Assembly (NCBI GenBank): GCA_948470565.1
Contig: CAOKPF010000009.1
Location: 1-37,287, forward strand
Source: an uncultured Clostridium sp.
Lineage (GTDB): Bacteria > Bacillota > Clostridia > TANB77 > CAG-465
DNA length: 37,287 bases
Direction: 5' to 3'
Position 1 is the first letter of the stretch, and the number at the start of each line of letters is the position of its first letter. The notes under the pieces were generated by a model. The model saw nothing but the letters and a program-made list of their open reading frames with translations, did not search any database and had not been told where the DNA came from. The translations under genes were made by a program, and so were the position numbers. Shown piece after piece: positions 8,292 through 16,083 of the stretch.

Positions 8292-9863
8292 ATGGAAGAG
8301 CAGTATAAACAATATAAATATTTAAATTATAATAAATATTGGAAACAAAAGGGCTATCCGAAAAAGTTTTATAACATGTTAAATGAGTATTTTTCTAGAA
8401 AAGCTTATGATTTAGATATGAGTTTGGAGGAAATAGGTAGGGAAGTAGGATTATTTTTAAATAATGTTGATGAAATAGAATTTGGCAATTTTGAAGAATT
8501 ATATACTGGTGAAGAAGCATATAGGGCAAGCCTGGGAGGCTTTTTTAGTAAAGATGAGAAAAAAATTTCTTTAAATAGTATGTTTTATAATTCTAATAGT
8601 GATAGAAATTTTTTTGATTCTTTTGCTCATGAAGTGTCTCATGCAGTTGCATATGATCCTGAAAACAATATAAGGGGTATGTATAAAAGTGCTACTGAAA
8701 AAGATTTTGAGGGATATTTTTTAGAAGAAATTGTAACTGAGATGAAAGCTAGTAGGCTTGCTAGTAATGATAGATATTCAAGTGATGGAATGTCTCTTAA
8801 TTTAAAAGAAGGATATAATAAAACAGCATTTATTGCAACAGCACTTGCAAGTGCTTTAGGAGTATCAGAAAAAGAGTTTTTGCAAATAGCTAATAAGGGG
8901 AGACAATATTTTGATGAAACATTTTCTGCGAGGTTTCCATCAGGTAATTATTACAATTCTGTTATGAAAAACTTTTTATATAATGCTTCTGTGTATAACT
9001 CTTGTTTATATGGACAACAATTGAAAATGAGTAAACAAGATAGAGCCATAAATACAGCAAATTCGTATTATAAGATAAGGGATGCATTAAATTTAATACA
9101 AGATTTAAGACTTCAAAAGGAAATAGCTAGTAATCCTAATATGTCACAAGAACAAATTTTTGCTTTGACAAATAAGTACAAAAATGATTATGGGAAGGTA
9201 GTTATAAATCTTGAATATGGCGCTAAAGGGGTTAATTTTACTCCGAAGGAGGGAACGACCCCAGGAGTTTGTTGGAGATTAATGTTTCTAGATAATATTG
9301 GAATGTATAGAGATTATATAAAAGATAGTGACAAGTTAATGGATTTGGCAGGAAAACCGTATGAGGCAAGTGAATTAATGTTTGCACTAGAAAAGCAAAA
9401 TCCTAATATAAGTTTTGACTTTAATGACCATTTTGATAGAGATATTAGTATAAGAGCAAATCAGATGAAGCATTCTATTGAAGAGGGAAATTTGGTATGG
9501 AAAGATCCAAAATTAAATAAAGATGTAGAAAAAATATATAATTCTAAGCTTAGTACTAAAGAAAAGATTATGAAAAAAGTTGACAGTGTAAAAGAAATTT
9601 TTAAAAATTTTAAAACAAGAATAGCAGCAAAAAATATAAATAAAACATTACCGGAAGCAAGATACGCAGGAATTGGAACAGTAAATCCTAGTGAATTTGA
9701 TAATTTTAAACAAGAATTATCGAAAAAATGTTATTCAAATGCACAGATAAGTAATAATTATTATAACGATCAAGAAATTGAAATACCAAAGGATTTAGAT
9801 AAGACTATGAGAGGGGAAGAAATTGAGGTACCAAAAGATTTAGACAAAACTATGAGAGAATAG
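8292..9863 (+). CDS. HExxH-type paralogue 2, putative zinc metallopeptidase
   Basis: A 523-residue soluble protein, the longest of the three. The N-terminus (YKYLNYNKYWKQKGYPKKFY, then MLNEYFSRKAYDLDM) matches its neighbours. The metal motif is complete: FAHEVSHAVAYD, with His113, Glu114 and His117, and a downstream EEIVTEMKASRL helix supplies a candidate third ligand Glu, as in gluzincins. GTALAS-type motif appears as ATALASALGVSEKEF; LQDLRLQKEIASNPNMSQ is shared with paralogue 3. A late CYSNAQISNNYYN segment is matched in paralogue 3 (CYTQDEIKNNYT) but missing from paralogue 1. The C-terminus ends in two copies of a PKDLDKTMR unit. AAAAGAGGT precedes the ATG. No secretion signal is seen. 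Peptidase activity is inferred from HExxH alone; the family is unknown to me. Confidence 0.75.
   Translation: MEEQYKQYKYLNYNKYWKQKGYPKKFYNMLNEYFSRKAYDLDMSLEEIGREVGLFLNNVDEIEFGNFEELYTGEEAYRASLGGFFSKDEKKISLNSMFYNSNSDRNFFDSFAHEVSHAVAYDPENNIRGMYKSATEKDFEGYFLEEIVTEMKASRLASNDRYSSDGMSLNLKEGYNKTAFIATALASALGVSEKEFLQIANKGRQYFDETFSARFPSGNYYNSVMKNFLYNASVYNSCLYGQQLKMSKQDRAINTANSYYKIRDALNLIQDLRLQKEIASNPNMSQEQIFALTNKYKNDYGKVVINLEYGAKGVNFTPKEGTTPGVCWRLMFLDNIGMYRDYIKDSDKLMDLAGKPYEASELMFALEKQNPNISFDFNDHFDRDISIRANQMKHSIEEGNLVWKDPKLNKDVEKIYNSKLSTKEKIMKKVDSVKEIFKNFKTRIAAKNINKTLPEARYAGIGTVNPSEFDNFKQELSKKCYSNAQISNNYYNDQEIEIPKDLDKTMRGEEIEVPKDLDKTMRE
9774..9860 (+). repeat. 45-nt tandem repeat at the 3' end of paralogue 2
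   Basis: Two units begin GAAATTG at 9774 and 9819 (period 45 nt) and encode EIEIPKDLDKTMRG then EIEVPKDLDKTMRE. Synonymous differences between units (GGATTTAGATAAG against AGATTTAGACAAA) show the peptide is being kept while the DNA drifts. Confidence 0.85.
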
Positions 9864-9899
9864 TAACGATTTAATAATATATAAAAAATGAGGATTTTT

Positions 9900-11402
9900 A
9901 TGAAGAGAGAATATAGAAAATATGAGTATTTAAGATTTAATAGATATTGGCATAATGCAGGATATCCAGAAGAATTTTTTCATATATTAAATGAGTATTT
10001 TTCAAGAAAAATGTATGATCTAAATTTAAGTTATGATAAAATACGAAATCAGGTTAATCTGTTTTTAGATAATGTTCCTGAAATAAGATATTATGAATTT
10101 GATGAAGAAGATAAAAATGTTATGGGATATTATGATGAAAAAGGAATAAGCTTAAATAAAAGAATGATTAATAAAAAAAGTCAAACCTCTTTAGTAGGGA
10201 CATTTTTTCATGAAGCAGGTCATTCAGTATTAGATGATAAAAAAAATGGAATTTTTGGAATGTATCGTATTTTAAAGACAAAAGATGGAGAGTTTAAAAT
10301 AAATGAAAAAGATACAATATTTGATGAAATAGTAAATGAATTAAAGATTAGTAGGTTATGCAGTGATAATAGATCTTTAGATGGTAATATTACTTTTAAT
10401 TCAGAAGGTTATAGCAATATGTTATTTTTGGGGACAGCACTTGCAAGTTCACTTGGAATGTCAGAAACAGAATTCTTAGCACTTACAGAAAATGGAAGAG
10501 CGTATTTTGATAGAGTTGTTTCTAGAAAATTTGCAAATAAAAAAGAGTATGAGAATCTTATAGATGAATTTTGCTATAATTCATCAATTCTGTATAATTC
10601 AATAGATAAAAAGGAAAAAGATATGACATTAGAAGAAAGAGAAATAAATATGGAACAGGCACTTAAATCCTTAAGAACTACATTTATGAATATACAAGAT
10701 TTAAGGATTCAAAAAACTATTGCAAGTAATCCAAATATGCCATCAATACAAATACAAGATTGGGTTGATAGAGAAAAGTATAATTTAGAAAAAACAAATA
10801 TTAATTTAAGAAAGGGTGCGTATGAACTTGATATTTATGATAGAATAGTTACATCATTCAATGAACCAGAGTATATATTAAAACAAAGACTTTCTTGCAT
10901 ATTCAATATATCTTTAATACATGATAGTGCAAGTAATAGATTAAAGCTAATGAAATATATTGCAAACAATTATGATACCAGTTTATTACTAGGAAATTTA
11001 AAAGAAAGAACAGGTTTGCTATTTGAACATAGAACCATGAATTTTAATACTCCAAAGGGAATGGCCTATGTAGAAAAAGTACTAAATTCTGAAACAGATG
11101 GGAAATGTTGGGAAGATCCAGAACTACAAGAATATGTAAATGATATTTATAAAAAAAGTGCCATAGATGGCATAAAACAGAAGATAAATAATTTATTTTT
11201 TGGATTTTCAAAGGAACAAAGTACAGAGAAAACTGTAACTACGCGTGTAGCATCTGATATTTCAGTAAATGCTCTAAGAGAATCATTGGCAAGAGCTTGT
11301 TATACACAAGATGAAATAAAAAATAATTATACTAAAAATGGTGCTTATGAAGATAAAAAAAGAGAGGAATTAGTAGACAATGATAAAAGTAGAAAGTATT
11401 GA
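9900..11402 (+). CDS. HExxH-type paralogue 3, putative zinc metallopeptidase
   Basis: A 500-residue soluble protein. I start it at the second ATG (9900, MKREYRKYEYLRFNRYW) because TGAGGA at 9889-9894 is correctly spaced for it and the resulting N-terminus lines up with its two relatives; the ATG at 9888 overlaps that ribosome site. The metal motif is intact: FFHEAGHSVLDD, with His104, Glu105 and His108, and DEIVNELKISRL downstream. GTALASSLGMSETEF and IQDLRIQKTIASNPNMPS are shared. The C-terminus has ARACYTQDEIKNNYT, as in paralogue 2, then a charged tail without the repeat. Its last 23 nt overlap the MBL gene, pointing to coupled translation. The substrate is unknown. Confidence 0.75.
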   Translation: MKREYRKYEYLRFNRYWHNAGYPEEFFHILNEYFSRKMYDLNLSYDKIRNQVNLFLDNVPEIRYYEFDEEDKNVMGYYDEKGISLNKRMINKKSQTSLVGTFFHEAGHSVLDDKKNGIFGMYRILKTKDGEFKINEKDTIFDEIVNELKISRLCSDNRSLDGNITFNSEGYSNMLFLGTALASSLGMSETEFLALTENGRAYFDRVVSRKFANKKEYENLIDEFCYNSSILYNSIDKKEKDMTLEEREINMEQALKSLRTTFMNIQDLRIQKTIASNPNMPSIQIQDWVDREKYNLEKTNINLRKGAYELDIYDRIVTSFNEPEYILKQRLSCIFNISLIHDSASNRLKLMKYIANNYDTSLLLGNLKERTGLLFEHRTMNFNTPKGMAYVEKVLNSETDGKCWEDPELQEYVNDIYKKSAIDGIKQKINNLFFGFSKEQSTEKTVTTRVASDISVNALRESLARACYTQDEIKNNYTKNGAYEDKKREELVDNDKSRKY

Positions 11403-12045
11403 AGTTAATGTAGCTAATAAAGGTCATATAACTAATTGTTATATTGTATATGATGATACAAGTAAAGAGGCAATAGTAATAGATCCTGGGTATGATTTTG
11501 AGAGTATAAAATTATCAATAGAATTTTTAAAAGTTAATGTAAAATATATATGTATAACACATGCTCATGGTGATCATATAGGTGCATTAGAGAAATTACA
11601 AAATTATACAAAAGCCAAAATTGCAATAAGTAGTGAGGATTATTGTATATTATCTGATATGGATAAAAATTGTTCTAATATAGTAAATGTTGAATTACAG
11701 CATATAGATGAGGACAATATAATAATTGTAAAAGATAAAGATATTCTTGAAGTTGGAGATTTAAAATTTGAAATAATTTCAACGCCAGGTCATACAAAAG
11801 GCTCAATTTGTATATATGTGATAAATTCATCAATTTTATTCACAGGTGATACTATGTTTTCTGATTGCTATGGTAGATGTGATTTATATTCAGGTAACTT
11901 TGAAGATATGGTAGGATCTATAAAAAAATTATTTGATAGATTTAAAAATGTACAAATATATCCGGGACATGGTGAAATTTGTAGTATTGAGAATAGTAAG
12001 AAATATATAAGAATGTTGATGGGAATAAAAAATATACAAATTTAG
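11380..12045 (+). CDS. MBL-fold hydrolase, glyoxalase II-like
   Basis: A 221-residue cytoplasmic metallo-beta-lactamase-fold protein. The dinuclear metal motif THAHGDHIGA is complete (His61, His63, Asp65, His66). Further ligands are visible in TPGHTKGSI, FTGDTMF and YPGHGE. The size and motif set match the small glyoxalase II-like hydrolases often found just after relA in Clostridia; their usual substrate is a thioester or is not known. It begins inside paralogue 3 with a 23-nt overlap, GAGG lying rather far (about 13 nt) before the ATG, so coupling to the upstream gene is likely. It ends 15 nt before ung, with GGGGAGAG between. Confidence 0.9.
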   Translation: MIKVESIEVNVANKGHITNCYIVYDDTSKEAIVIDPGYDFESIKLSIEFLKVNVKYICITHAHGDHIGALEKLQNYTKAKIAISSEDYCILSDMDKNCSNIVNVELQHIDEDNIIIVKDKDILEVGDLKFEIISTPGHTKGSICIYVINSSILFTGDTMFSDCYGRCDLYSGNFEDMVGSIKKLFDRFKNVQIYPGHGEICSIENSKKYIRMLMGIKNIQI

Positions 12046-12060
12046 TAGAAGGGGAGAGTT

Positions 12061-12723
12061 ATGAATTATTTTAAAGATATAATAGAGGAGGAAAGTAAAA
12101 AAGAGTACTATCAAAAGTTACATAGCTTTATTGAAAATGAATATGAAACGAAAACTATATATCCGCCAAAAGAAAACATTTTCTTTGCATTAAAGAATAC
12201 ACCTTATGAATATGTAAAAGTAGTAATAATAGGTCAGGATCCATATCATGGTGAAGGAGAGGCACATGGAATGGCATTTTCCGTTAATCCAGGAATAAAA
12301 GTACCACCATCTTTGCAAAATATATACAAAGAAATTAATAGAGATCTAGGACTAAAAATCCCAAATAATGGATATTTATTAAAATGGGCAAGACAGGGAG
12401 TACTAATGTTAAATTCAGTGCTTACCGTAGAAAAGGACAAACCTGCATCACATCAAGGAAAAGGCTGGGAAATATTTACAGATAGAATAATACAAGAAAT
12501 AAATAAAAAAGAAACTCCAGTAGTTTTTCTATTATGGGGAAATTTTGCAAAACAAAAAGCTTCTTTTATAACCAATCCTATTCATTTAGTACTTACATCA
12601 TCACATCCTAGTCCATTTGCAGTAAAGTATGGTTTTGATGGATGTTCACATTTTTCAAAAACAAACGGATTTTTAAGTTCAAAAGGAATTGCACCTATTG
12701 ATTGGCAAATTGATGATATATAA
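12061..12723 (+). CDS. ung: Uracil-DNA glycosylase, family 1
   Basis: A 220-residue enzyme that removes uracil from DNA as the first step of base-excision repair. The water-activating motif GQDPYHG (Asp60 catalytic), the uracil-pocket motif LLWGNFAKQK, and the DNA-intercalating SSHPSPF (His182) are all intact, and NGYLLKWARQGVLMLNSVLT and GWEIFTDRII are typical. Length is normal for UDG. AAGGGGAGAG lies 3-4 nt before the ATG. It is the last gene of the rel run, followed by a clear terminator; it is an unusual partner for rel. Confidence 0.97.
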   Translation: MNYFKDIIEEESKKEYYQKLHSFIENEYETKTIYPPKENIFFALKNTPYEYVKVVIIGQDPYHGEGEAHGMAFSVNPGIKVPPSLQNIYKEINRDLGLKIPNNGYLLKWARQGVLMLNSVLTVEKDKPASHQGKGWEIFTDRIIQEINKKETPVVFLLWGNFAKQKASFITNPIHLVLTSSHPSPFAVKYGFDGCSHFSKTNGFLSSKGIAPIDWQIDDI

Positions 12724-12734
12724 TAAAAATATAT

Positions 12735-12771
12735 AGATTAGATAAGACAGTAACTTATCTAGTCTTTTTTT
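12735..12771 (+). terminator. Intrinsic terminator after ung
   Basis: AGATTAGATAAG (12735-12746) pairs with CTTATCTAGTCT (12754-12765), with one G-U pair and a 7-nt loop, followed by a run of T to 12771. It ends the rel-to-ung transcription unit. Confidence 0.85.
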
Positions 12772-12779
12772 AAATTAAT

Positions 12780-12808
12780 TTCATAAATAAATTAAAAATT
12801 AATATAAT
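12780..12808 (+). promoter_or_regulatory. Possible promoter before the spoIVB pair
   Basis: TATAAT (12803-12808) with TTCATA 17 nt upstream precedes the membrane-protein gene. The -35 match is poor. SpoIVB genes are normally read by forespore sigma factors and I could not identify such a site with confidence. Confidence 0.25.
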
Positions 12809-12832
12809 GTATTAAAAAAAGAGGTGTAATTT

Positions 12833-13192
12833 ATGAAAAAATTAAAAACATATGTAATAAGTTTAATAATATCATTTGTAATATCTGTAATTTTTTTATG
12901 TGTAGCAGCTTCAATATTTGCATATACTAACATTAATGATAGATATTTGGATTCTTGTGTATTTGGAATTGTGACAGTATCAGTTCTTATTGGTTCATTA
13001 ATAATTGGTAAGAAAATAAAAGAAAAAGGACTTATTTATGGTGCTCTTTACGGACTTATATTTTGTGGTATTATATATTTTTTTAATATAATAGCATTAC
13101 AAGGTTTTTTTGTTACTAATACATTATTTATGTATTTATCTATTTGTACACTTTCAGGAATTGTTGGAGGAGTAGTAGGAGTAAATATATAA
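12833..13192 (+). CDS. TIGR04086-type four-helix membrane protein
   Basis: A 119-residue protein with four hydrophobic segments (about 9-30, 40-57, 66-88 and 95-117). Glycines are concentrated in segments 2-4 (VLIGSLIIGKK, GALYGLIFCG, LSGIVGGVVGV), the pattern of the TIGR04086/YrzE membrane family found throughout spore-forming Bacillota. The biochemical role is not known. AGAGGTG lies 7 nt before the ATG. spoIVB starts 13 nt after its stop, so the two are probably one operon. Confidence 0.85.
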   Translation: MKKLKTYVISLIISFVISVIFLCVAASIFAYTNINDRYLDSCVFGIVTVSVLIGSLIIGKKIKEKGLIYGALYGLIFCGIIYFFNIIALQGFFVTNTLFMYLSICTLSGIVGGVVGVNI

Positions 13193-13205
13193 CTTAGGTG
13201 GGAAT

Positions 13206-14282
13206 ATGTTAAAAAAAGTTTTTTACAAAATAAAAAAGAAAATAAGCTTTATTGATAAAAAGCAAATTATTATGTCTATGTTTTGTATATCACTTCTAGT
13301 ATTTGCATATTGTTTTATAAATTATAGGCAATTAGTGGCAGTGTATAATCTTCAATCTGATGTAGCTGAAAAATCTAAGAATATGCAAATTGTACTTGGT
13401 GGTGAGGCAGTTGGAATTAAATTACTTGCTTCAGGTGTTTTGGTTATGGGAGTTGATAGGGAAGATACCAGTTTAGAAATAGGCGATGTAATTTTGGAAG
13501 CAAATGGGCAAAAAATACAATCGAATACTGAGCTAGAAGATATTGTAAAAAAATCTGAAGGACAATGTTTAAATTTAAAAATTAGCAGAAAAGATGAAGA
13601 AATGTATACATCTATATTGCCTATTATAGAAAGTATAAGTGGCGAGTATAAACTTGGATTGTGGGTAAAAGATAGTAGCGCAGGTGTTGGTACTGTGACA
13701 TTTTATGATAAAGTAACTGGTAAATTTGCTTCCCTTGGTCATGGTGTTACTGAAACAAAAGAAAATTATATATTGCCAATAACAGCTGGCGGTATAACTA
13801 GTACTAATATATATGGTATAACTAAAGGTGAGAGTAAAAGTGCTGGTGAATTAAAGGGAATAGTTAGTAATAATATAATTGGAGATATATCAGGAAATAC
13901 TGACAAGGGAGTATTTGGAACATTTATAGAAAAAAGTTATTATGAAAATAAAGAGCCAATACAGATTGTTAACAAATCAAAGATAAAAGAAGGAGAAGCA
14001 AAAATATACTGTACGCTAGATGATAATAAAATAAATGAGTATAATATAAAAATTGAAAAAGTTTTGTTAACATCTGAAGGTAATAAAAATATGATTATAA
14101 AGGTTACAGATGAAAAATTAATTGAAAAGACAGGTGGAATTGTACAAGGAATGAGTGGTAGTCCAATAGTTCAAGATGGTAAATTAGTTGGTTGTGTTAC
14201 TCATGTATTTTTAAATGATCCAACTCGTGGGTATGGAGTTTTTATTGAAAATATGATAGAGGATATGTGTAGTATAGAATAA
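13206..14282 (+). CDS. spoIVB: SpoIVB sporulation serine peptidase (S55)
   Basis: A 358-residue forespore-secreted peptidase. In Bacillus subtilis SpoIVB crosses to the intermembrane space and cleaves SpoIVFA, releasing SpoIVFB to activate sigma-K. Features in order: an N-terminal membrane anchor (about 18-38), a PDZ domain (about 60-135, GVLVMGVDRED and IGDVILEANGQKI), and the S55 peptidase domain. His179 in SLGHGV, Asp302 in KVTDEKL and Ser317 in GMSGSP form the triad; the Asp-Ser spacing equals that of the B. subtilis enzyme. It is somewhat shorter than the 425-residue B. subtilis protein. AGGTGGG precedes the ATG. A terminator overlaps the stop. A near-identical 3' fragment lies 1.8 kb downstream. 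Confidence 0.96.
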   Translation: MLKKVFYKIKKKISFIDKKQIIMSMFCISLLVFAYCFINYRQLVAVYNLQSDVAEKSKNMQIVLGGEAVGIKLLASGVLVMGVDREDTSLEIGDVILEANGQKIQSNTELEDIVKKSEGQCLNLKISRKDEEMYTSILPIIESISGEYKLGLWVKDSSAGVGTVTFYDKVTGKFASLGHGVTETKENYILPITAGGITSTNIYGITKGESKSAGELKGIVSNNIIGDISGNTDKGVFGTFIEKSYYENKEPIQIVNKSKIKEGEAKIYCTLDDNKINEYNIKIEKVLLTSEGNKNMIIKVTDEKLIEKTGGIVQGMSGSPIVQDGKLVGCVTHVFLNDPTRGYGVFIENMIEDMCSIE

Positions 14283-14297
14283 CACATATCTTTTTTT
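14262..14297 (+). terminator. Intrinsic terminator overlapping the spoIVB stop
   Basis: GATATGTGT (14262-14270, in the last codons) pairs perfectly with ACACATATC (14282-14290), followed by seven T. The left arm is coding sequence, so the spoIVB fragment downstream, which lacks this end, has no terminator. Confidence 0.8.
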
Positions 14298-14447
14298 CTG
14301 ATATAAACTTCAATGTATTAGTAATATGTTGATTTATGAATATGAAGTATAAAGTGTATTTATAAAAAAATATAAATACATATAAATTGCATTTTATATG
14401 AAAAAAGATAATATAAACTATAAGTTTTTTCATAATTTTGAAAAAAA

Positions 14448-14476
14448 TTGACTATAATAATAAAAAATGGTATAAT
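14448..14476 (+). promoter_or_regulatory. Sigma-A promoter of the ATPase gene
   Basis: TTGACT (14448-14453), exactly 17 nt, and TATAAT (14471-14476), 22 nt before the start at 14499. This rules out translation beginning at the TTG of the -35 box, although the frame is open there. Confidence 0.75.
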
Positions 14477-14498
14477 GAATATAGTTGGAGGGAAATTT

Positions 14499-15722
14499 AT
14501 GGAGAGAATAAAAAGGAAAGATTATTTATCTATACTAAAAAACTTCAAAGATCAACAAATTATAAAAGTAATTACAGGAATTAGGAGATGTGGTAAATCT
14601 ACTTTATTAGAATTATTTCAAGACTATTTAAAAGAAAGTGGAGTAGAAGATAACCAGATTATATCGATTAATTTTGAAAATGCAGATTACGAAGAGTTAC
14701 AAGATAGAAAAAAATTATATGAATATTTAAAATCAAAATTGATAAAAGATAAAAAAATATATATTTTTTTAGATGAAATTCAAAAAGTTGCAGAATTTGA
14801 AAAAACAGTAGATAGTCTTTTTATTAATAAAAATGTGGATATTTATATAACTGGTTCAAATGCTTGGCTGTTATCATCAGAACTAGCAACATTACTTACA
14901 GGAAGATATATAGAAATTAAAATGTTACCATTGTCATTTAAGGAATACTTATCGGCTTTTGAGGATAAAACAGATTTGTCAAGAAAATTTAGAAATTATT
15001 TACGATATAGTTCATTTCCACAATCAATTGAATTATTTAAAATTAACTCAGAAAATATTAATTTGTTTTTAGATGGAATATATAATACAATTTTATTTAA
15101 GGATGTAATGCAAAGAAAAGGAATAACGGATAAAAATACATTGGAAAGAGTAACTAAGTATTTGTATGATAATATAGGAAATAGAACAAGTATGAAAAAT
15201 GTAAGTGATAATATTGAAGGCTTGGAGAAAAATAATTCATATAATACTGTTTCAACTTATGTTCAAGCACTTATTGACAGCTATATTGTGTATAAATCAA
15301 GTAGATATGATATAAAAGGAAAGGAATTCTTAAAAACACAAGAAAAATATTATGCAGTAGATATAGGACTTAGATATTATATGTTAGGGCAAGGTTCTGG
15401 AAAAGATATGGGACATATATTAGAAAATGTAGTTTATCTTGAATTATTAAGGCGTGGATATAAAGTGTATATTGGAAAATATGATGATTTAGAAGTTGAT
15501 TTTGTAGCAAAAAATTCAGAAAATACAATTTATTATCAAGTAGCACTAACTACAAGAGAGTCTACTGATAGTAATAGTGGAATATTAGAAAAAAAGTTAG
15601 CACCACTTAGGAAGATAAACGATAATTACCCCAAATATATATTAACATTAGATGATGATTTAGATACTGATTTCGATGGAATAAAGAAAATAAATGTATT
15701 AGACTGGTTAATAAAATATTAA
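14499..15722 (+). CDS. ATP-binding protein, AAA/DUF4143 family
   Basis: A 407-residue cytoplasmic ATPase. The P-loop is GIRRCGKST (about 27-35), Walker B is IYIFLDEIQ, sensor-1 is YITGSNA, and the family box LLTGRY with LPLSFKEYL follows. The second half is a DUF4143 region with a nuclease-like core: a conserved Glu in GHILENVVYLELLRRGYKVY and LEVDFVAKN, then IYYQVAL, an E-EVDFV-YQV series like PD-(D/E)XK folds. Members are common, patchily distributed accessory genes without a settled function. GGAGGGA at 14487-14493 fixes the start. It has its own promoter and sits alone in the spoIVB-ctsR gap, so it is accessory cargo, not part of either neighbour operon. Confidence 0.88.
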   Translation: MERIKRKDYLSILKNFKDQQIIKVITGIRRCGKSTLLELFQDYLKESGVEDNQIISINFENADYEELQDRKKLYEYLKSKLIKDKKIYIFLDEIQKVAEFEKTVDSLFINKNVDIYITGSNAWLLSSELATLLTGRYIEIKMLPLSFKEYLSAFEDKTDLSRKFRNYLRYSSFPQSIELFKINSENINLFLDGIYNTILFKDVMQRKGITDKNTLERVTKYLYDNIGNRTSMKNVSDNIEGLEKNNSYNTVSTYVQALIDSYIVYKSSRYDIKGKEFLKTQEKYYAVDIGLRYYMLGQGSGKDMGHILENVVYLELLRRGYKVYIGKYDDLEVDFVAKNSENTIYYQVALTTRESTDSNSGILEKKLAPLRKINDNYPKYILTLDDDLDTDFDGIKKINVLDWLIKY

Positions 15723-15730
15723 ATATATAA

Positions 15731-15829
15731 AAGAGAAGCAATTCATATTGTAGAATTTAGAAAAAGTAATATTGCTAAAAGTTTAATTGTGTTCTATCTT
15801 AGATAAATTATGTACTTTCTACTAGATTA
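15731..15829 (+). pseudogene. ctsR 5' fragment (decayed duplicate)
   Basis: This segment matches about 17154-17265, inside the intact ctsR. Shared runs include ATTGTAGAATTTAGAA and ATAAATTATGTACTTTCTAC. There is a 7-nt or so gap near the start and another small one, and most substitutions are G to A or C to T, the direction expected of an unselected copy in an AT-drifting genome. It lacks a ribosome site and is interrupted, so it codes for nothing. Its right edge joins the spoIVB fragment at TTATA, where both parents share a few bases. Confidence 0.85.
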
Positions 15830-16000
15830 TAATATAAAAAATGAAAAGTTTTATTGACATCAGAAGGTAATAAAAATATGATTATAAAGGTTACAGATGA
15901 AAAATTAATTGAAAAGACAGGTGGAATTGTACAAGGAATGAGTGGTAGTCCAATAGTTCAAGATGGTAAATTAGTTGGTTGTGTTAATCATGTATTTTTT
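15829..16000 (+). pseudogene. spoIVB 3' fragment (near-identical duplicate)
   Basis: This segment copies about 14041-14212 of spoIVB. A run of 124 nt (15863-15986) is identical to 14076-14199; it includes the triad Asp and Ser codons. Similarity begins at ATAATATAAA, directly after the ctsR fragment, and stops after CATGTATTTTT, before the natural end of the gene. No start or ribosome site is present. Confidence 0.92.
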
Positions 16001-16083
16001 GTTTGAAATAGGATAATTTTTTCTAAATTATAAAAGTAAGCAAAAAGTTAATATATTGGTTAATGAATTGGAGGGAGAATAAT

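Noticed and set aside
14448-14498. Extended N-terminus for the DUF4143-type ATPase from TTG at 14448
   Set aside because: The codons cover a consensus TTGACT-N17-TATAAT promoter, and GGAGGGA fits the ATG at 14499.
15723-16062. Insertion sequence between the ATPase and fic genes
   Set aside because: No transposase, inverted ends or target duplication; the segment is explained by ctsR and spoIVB fragments.
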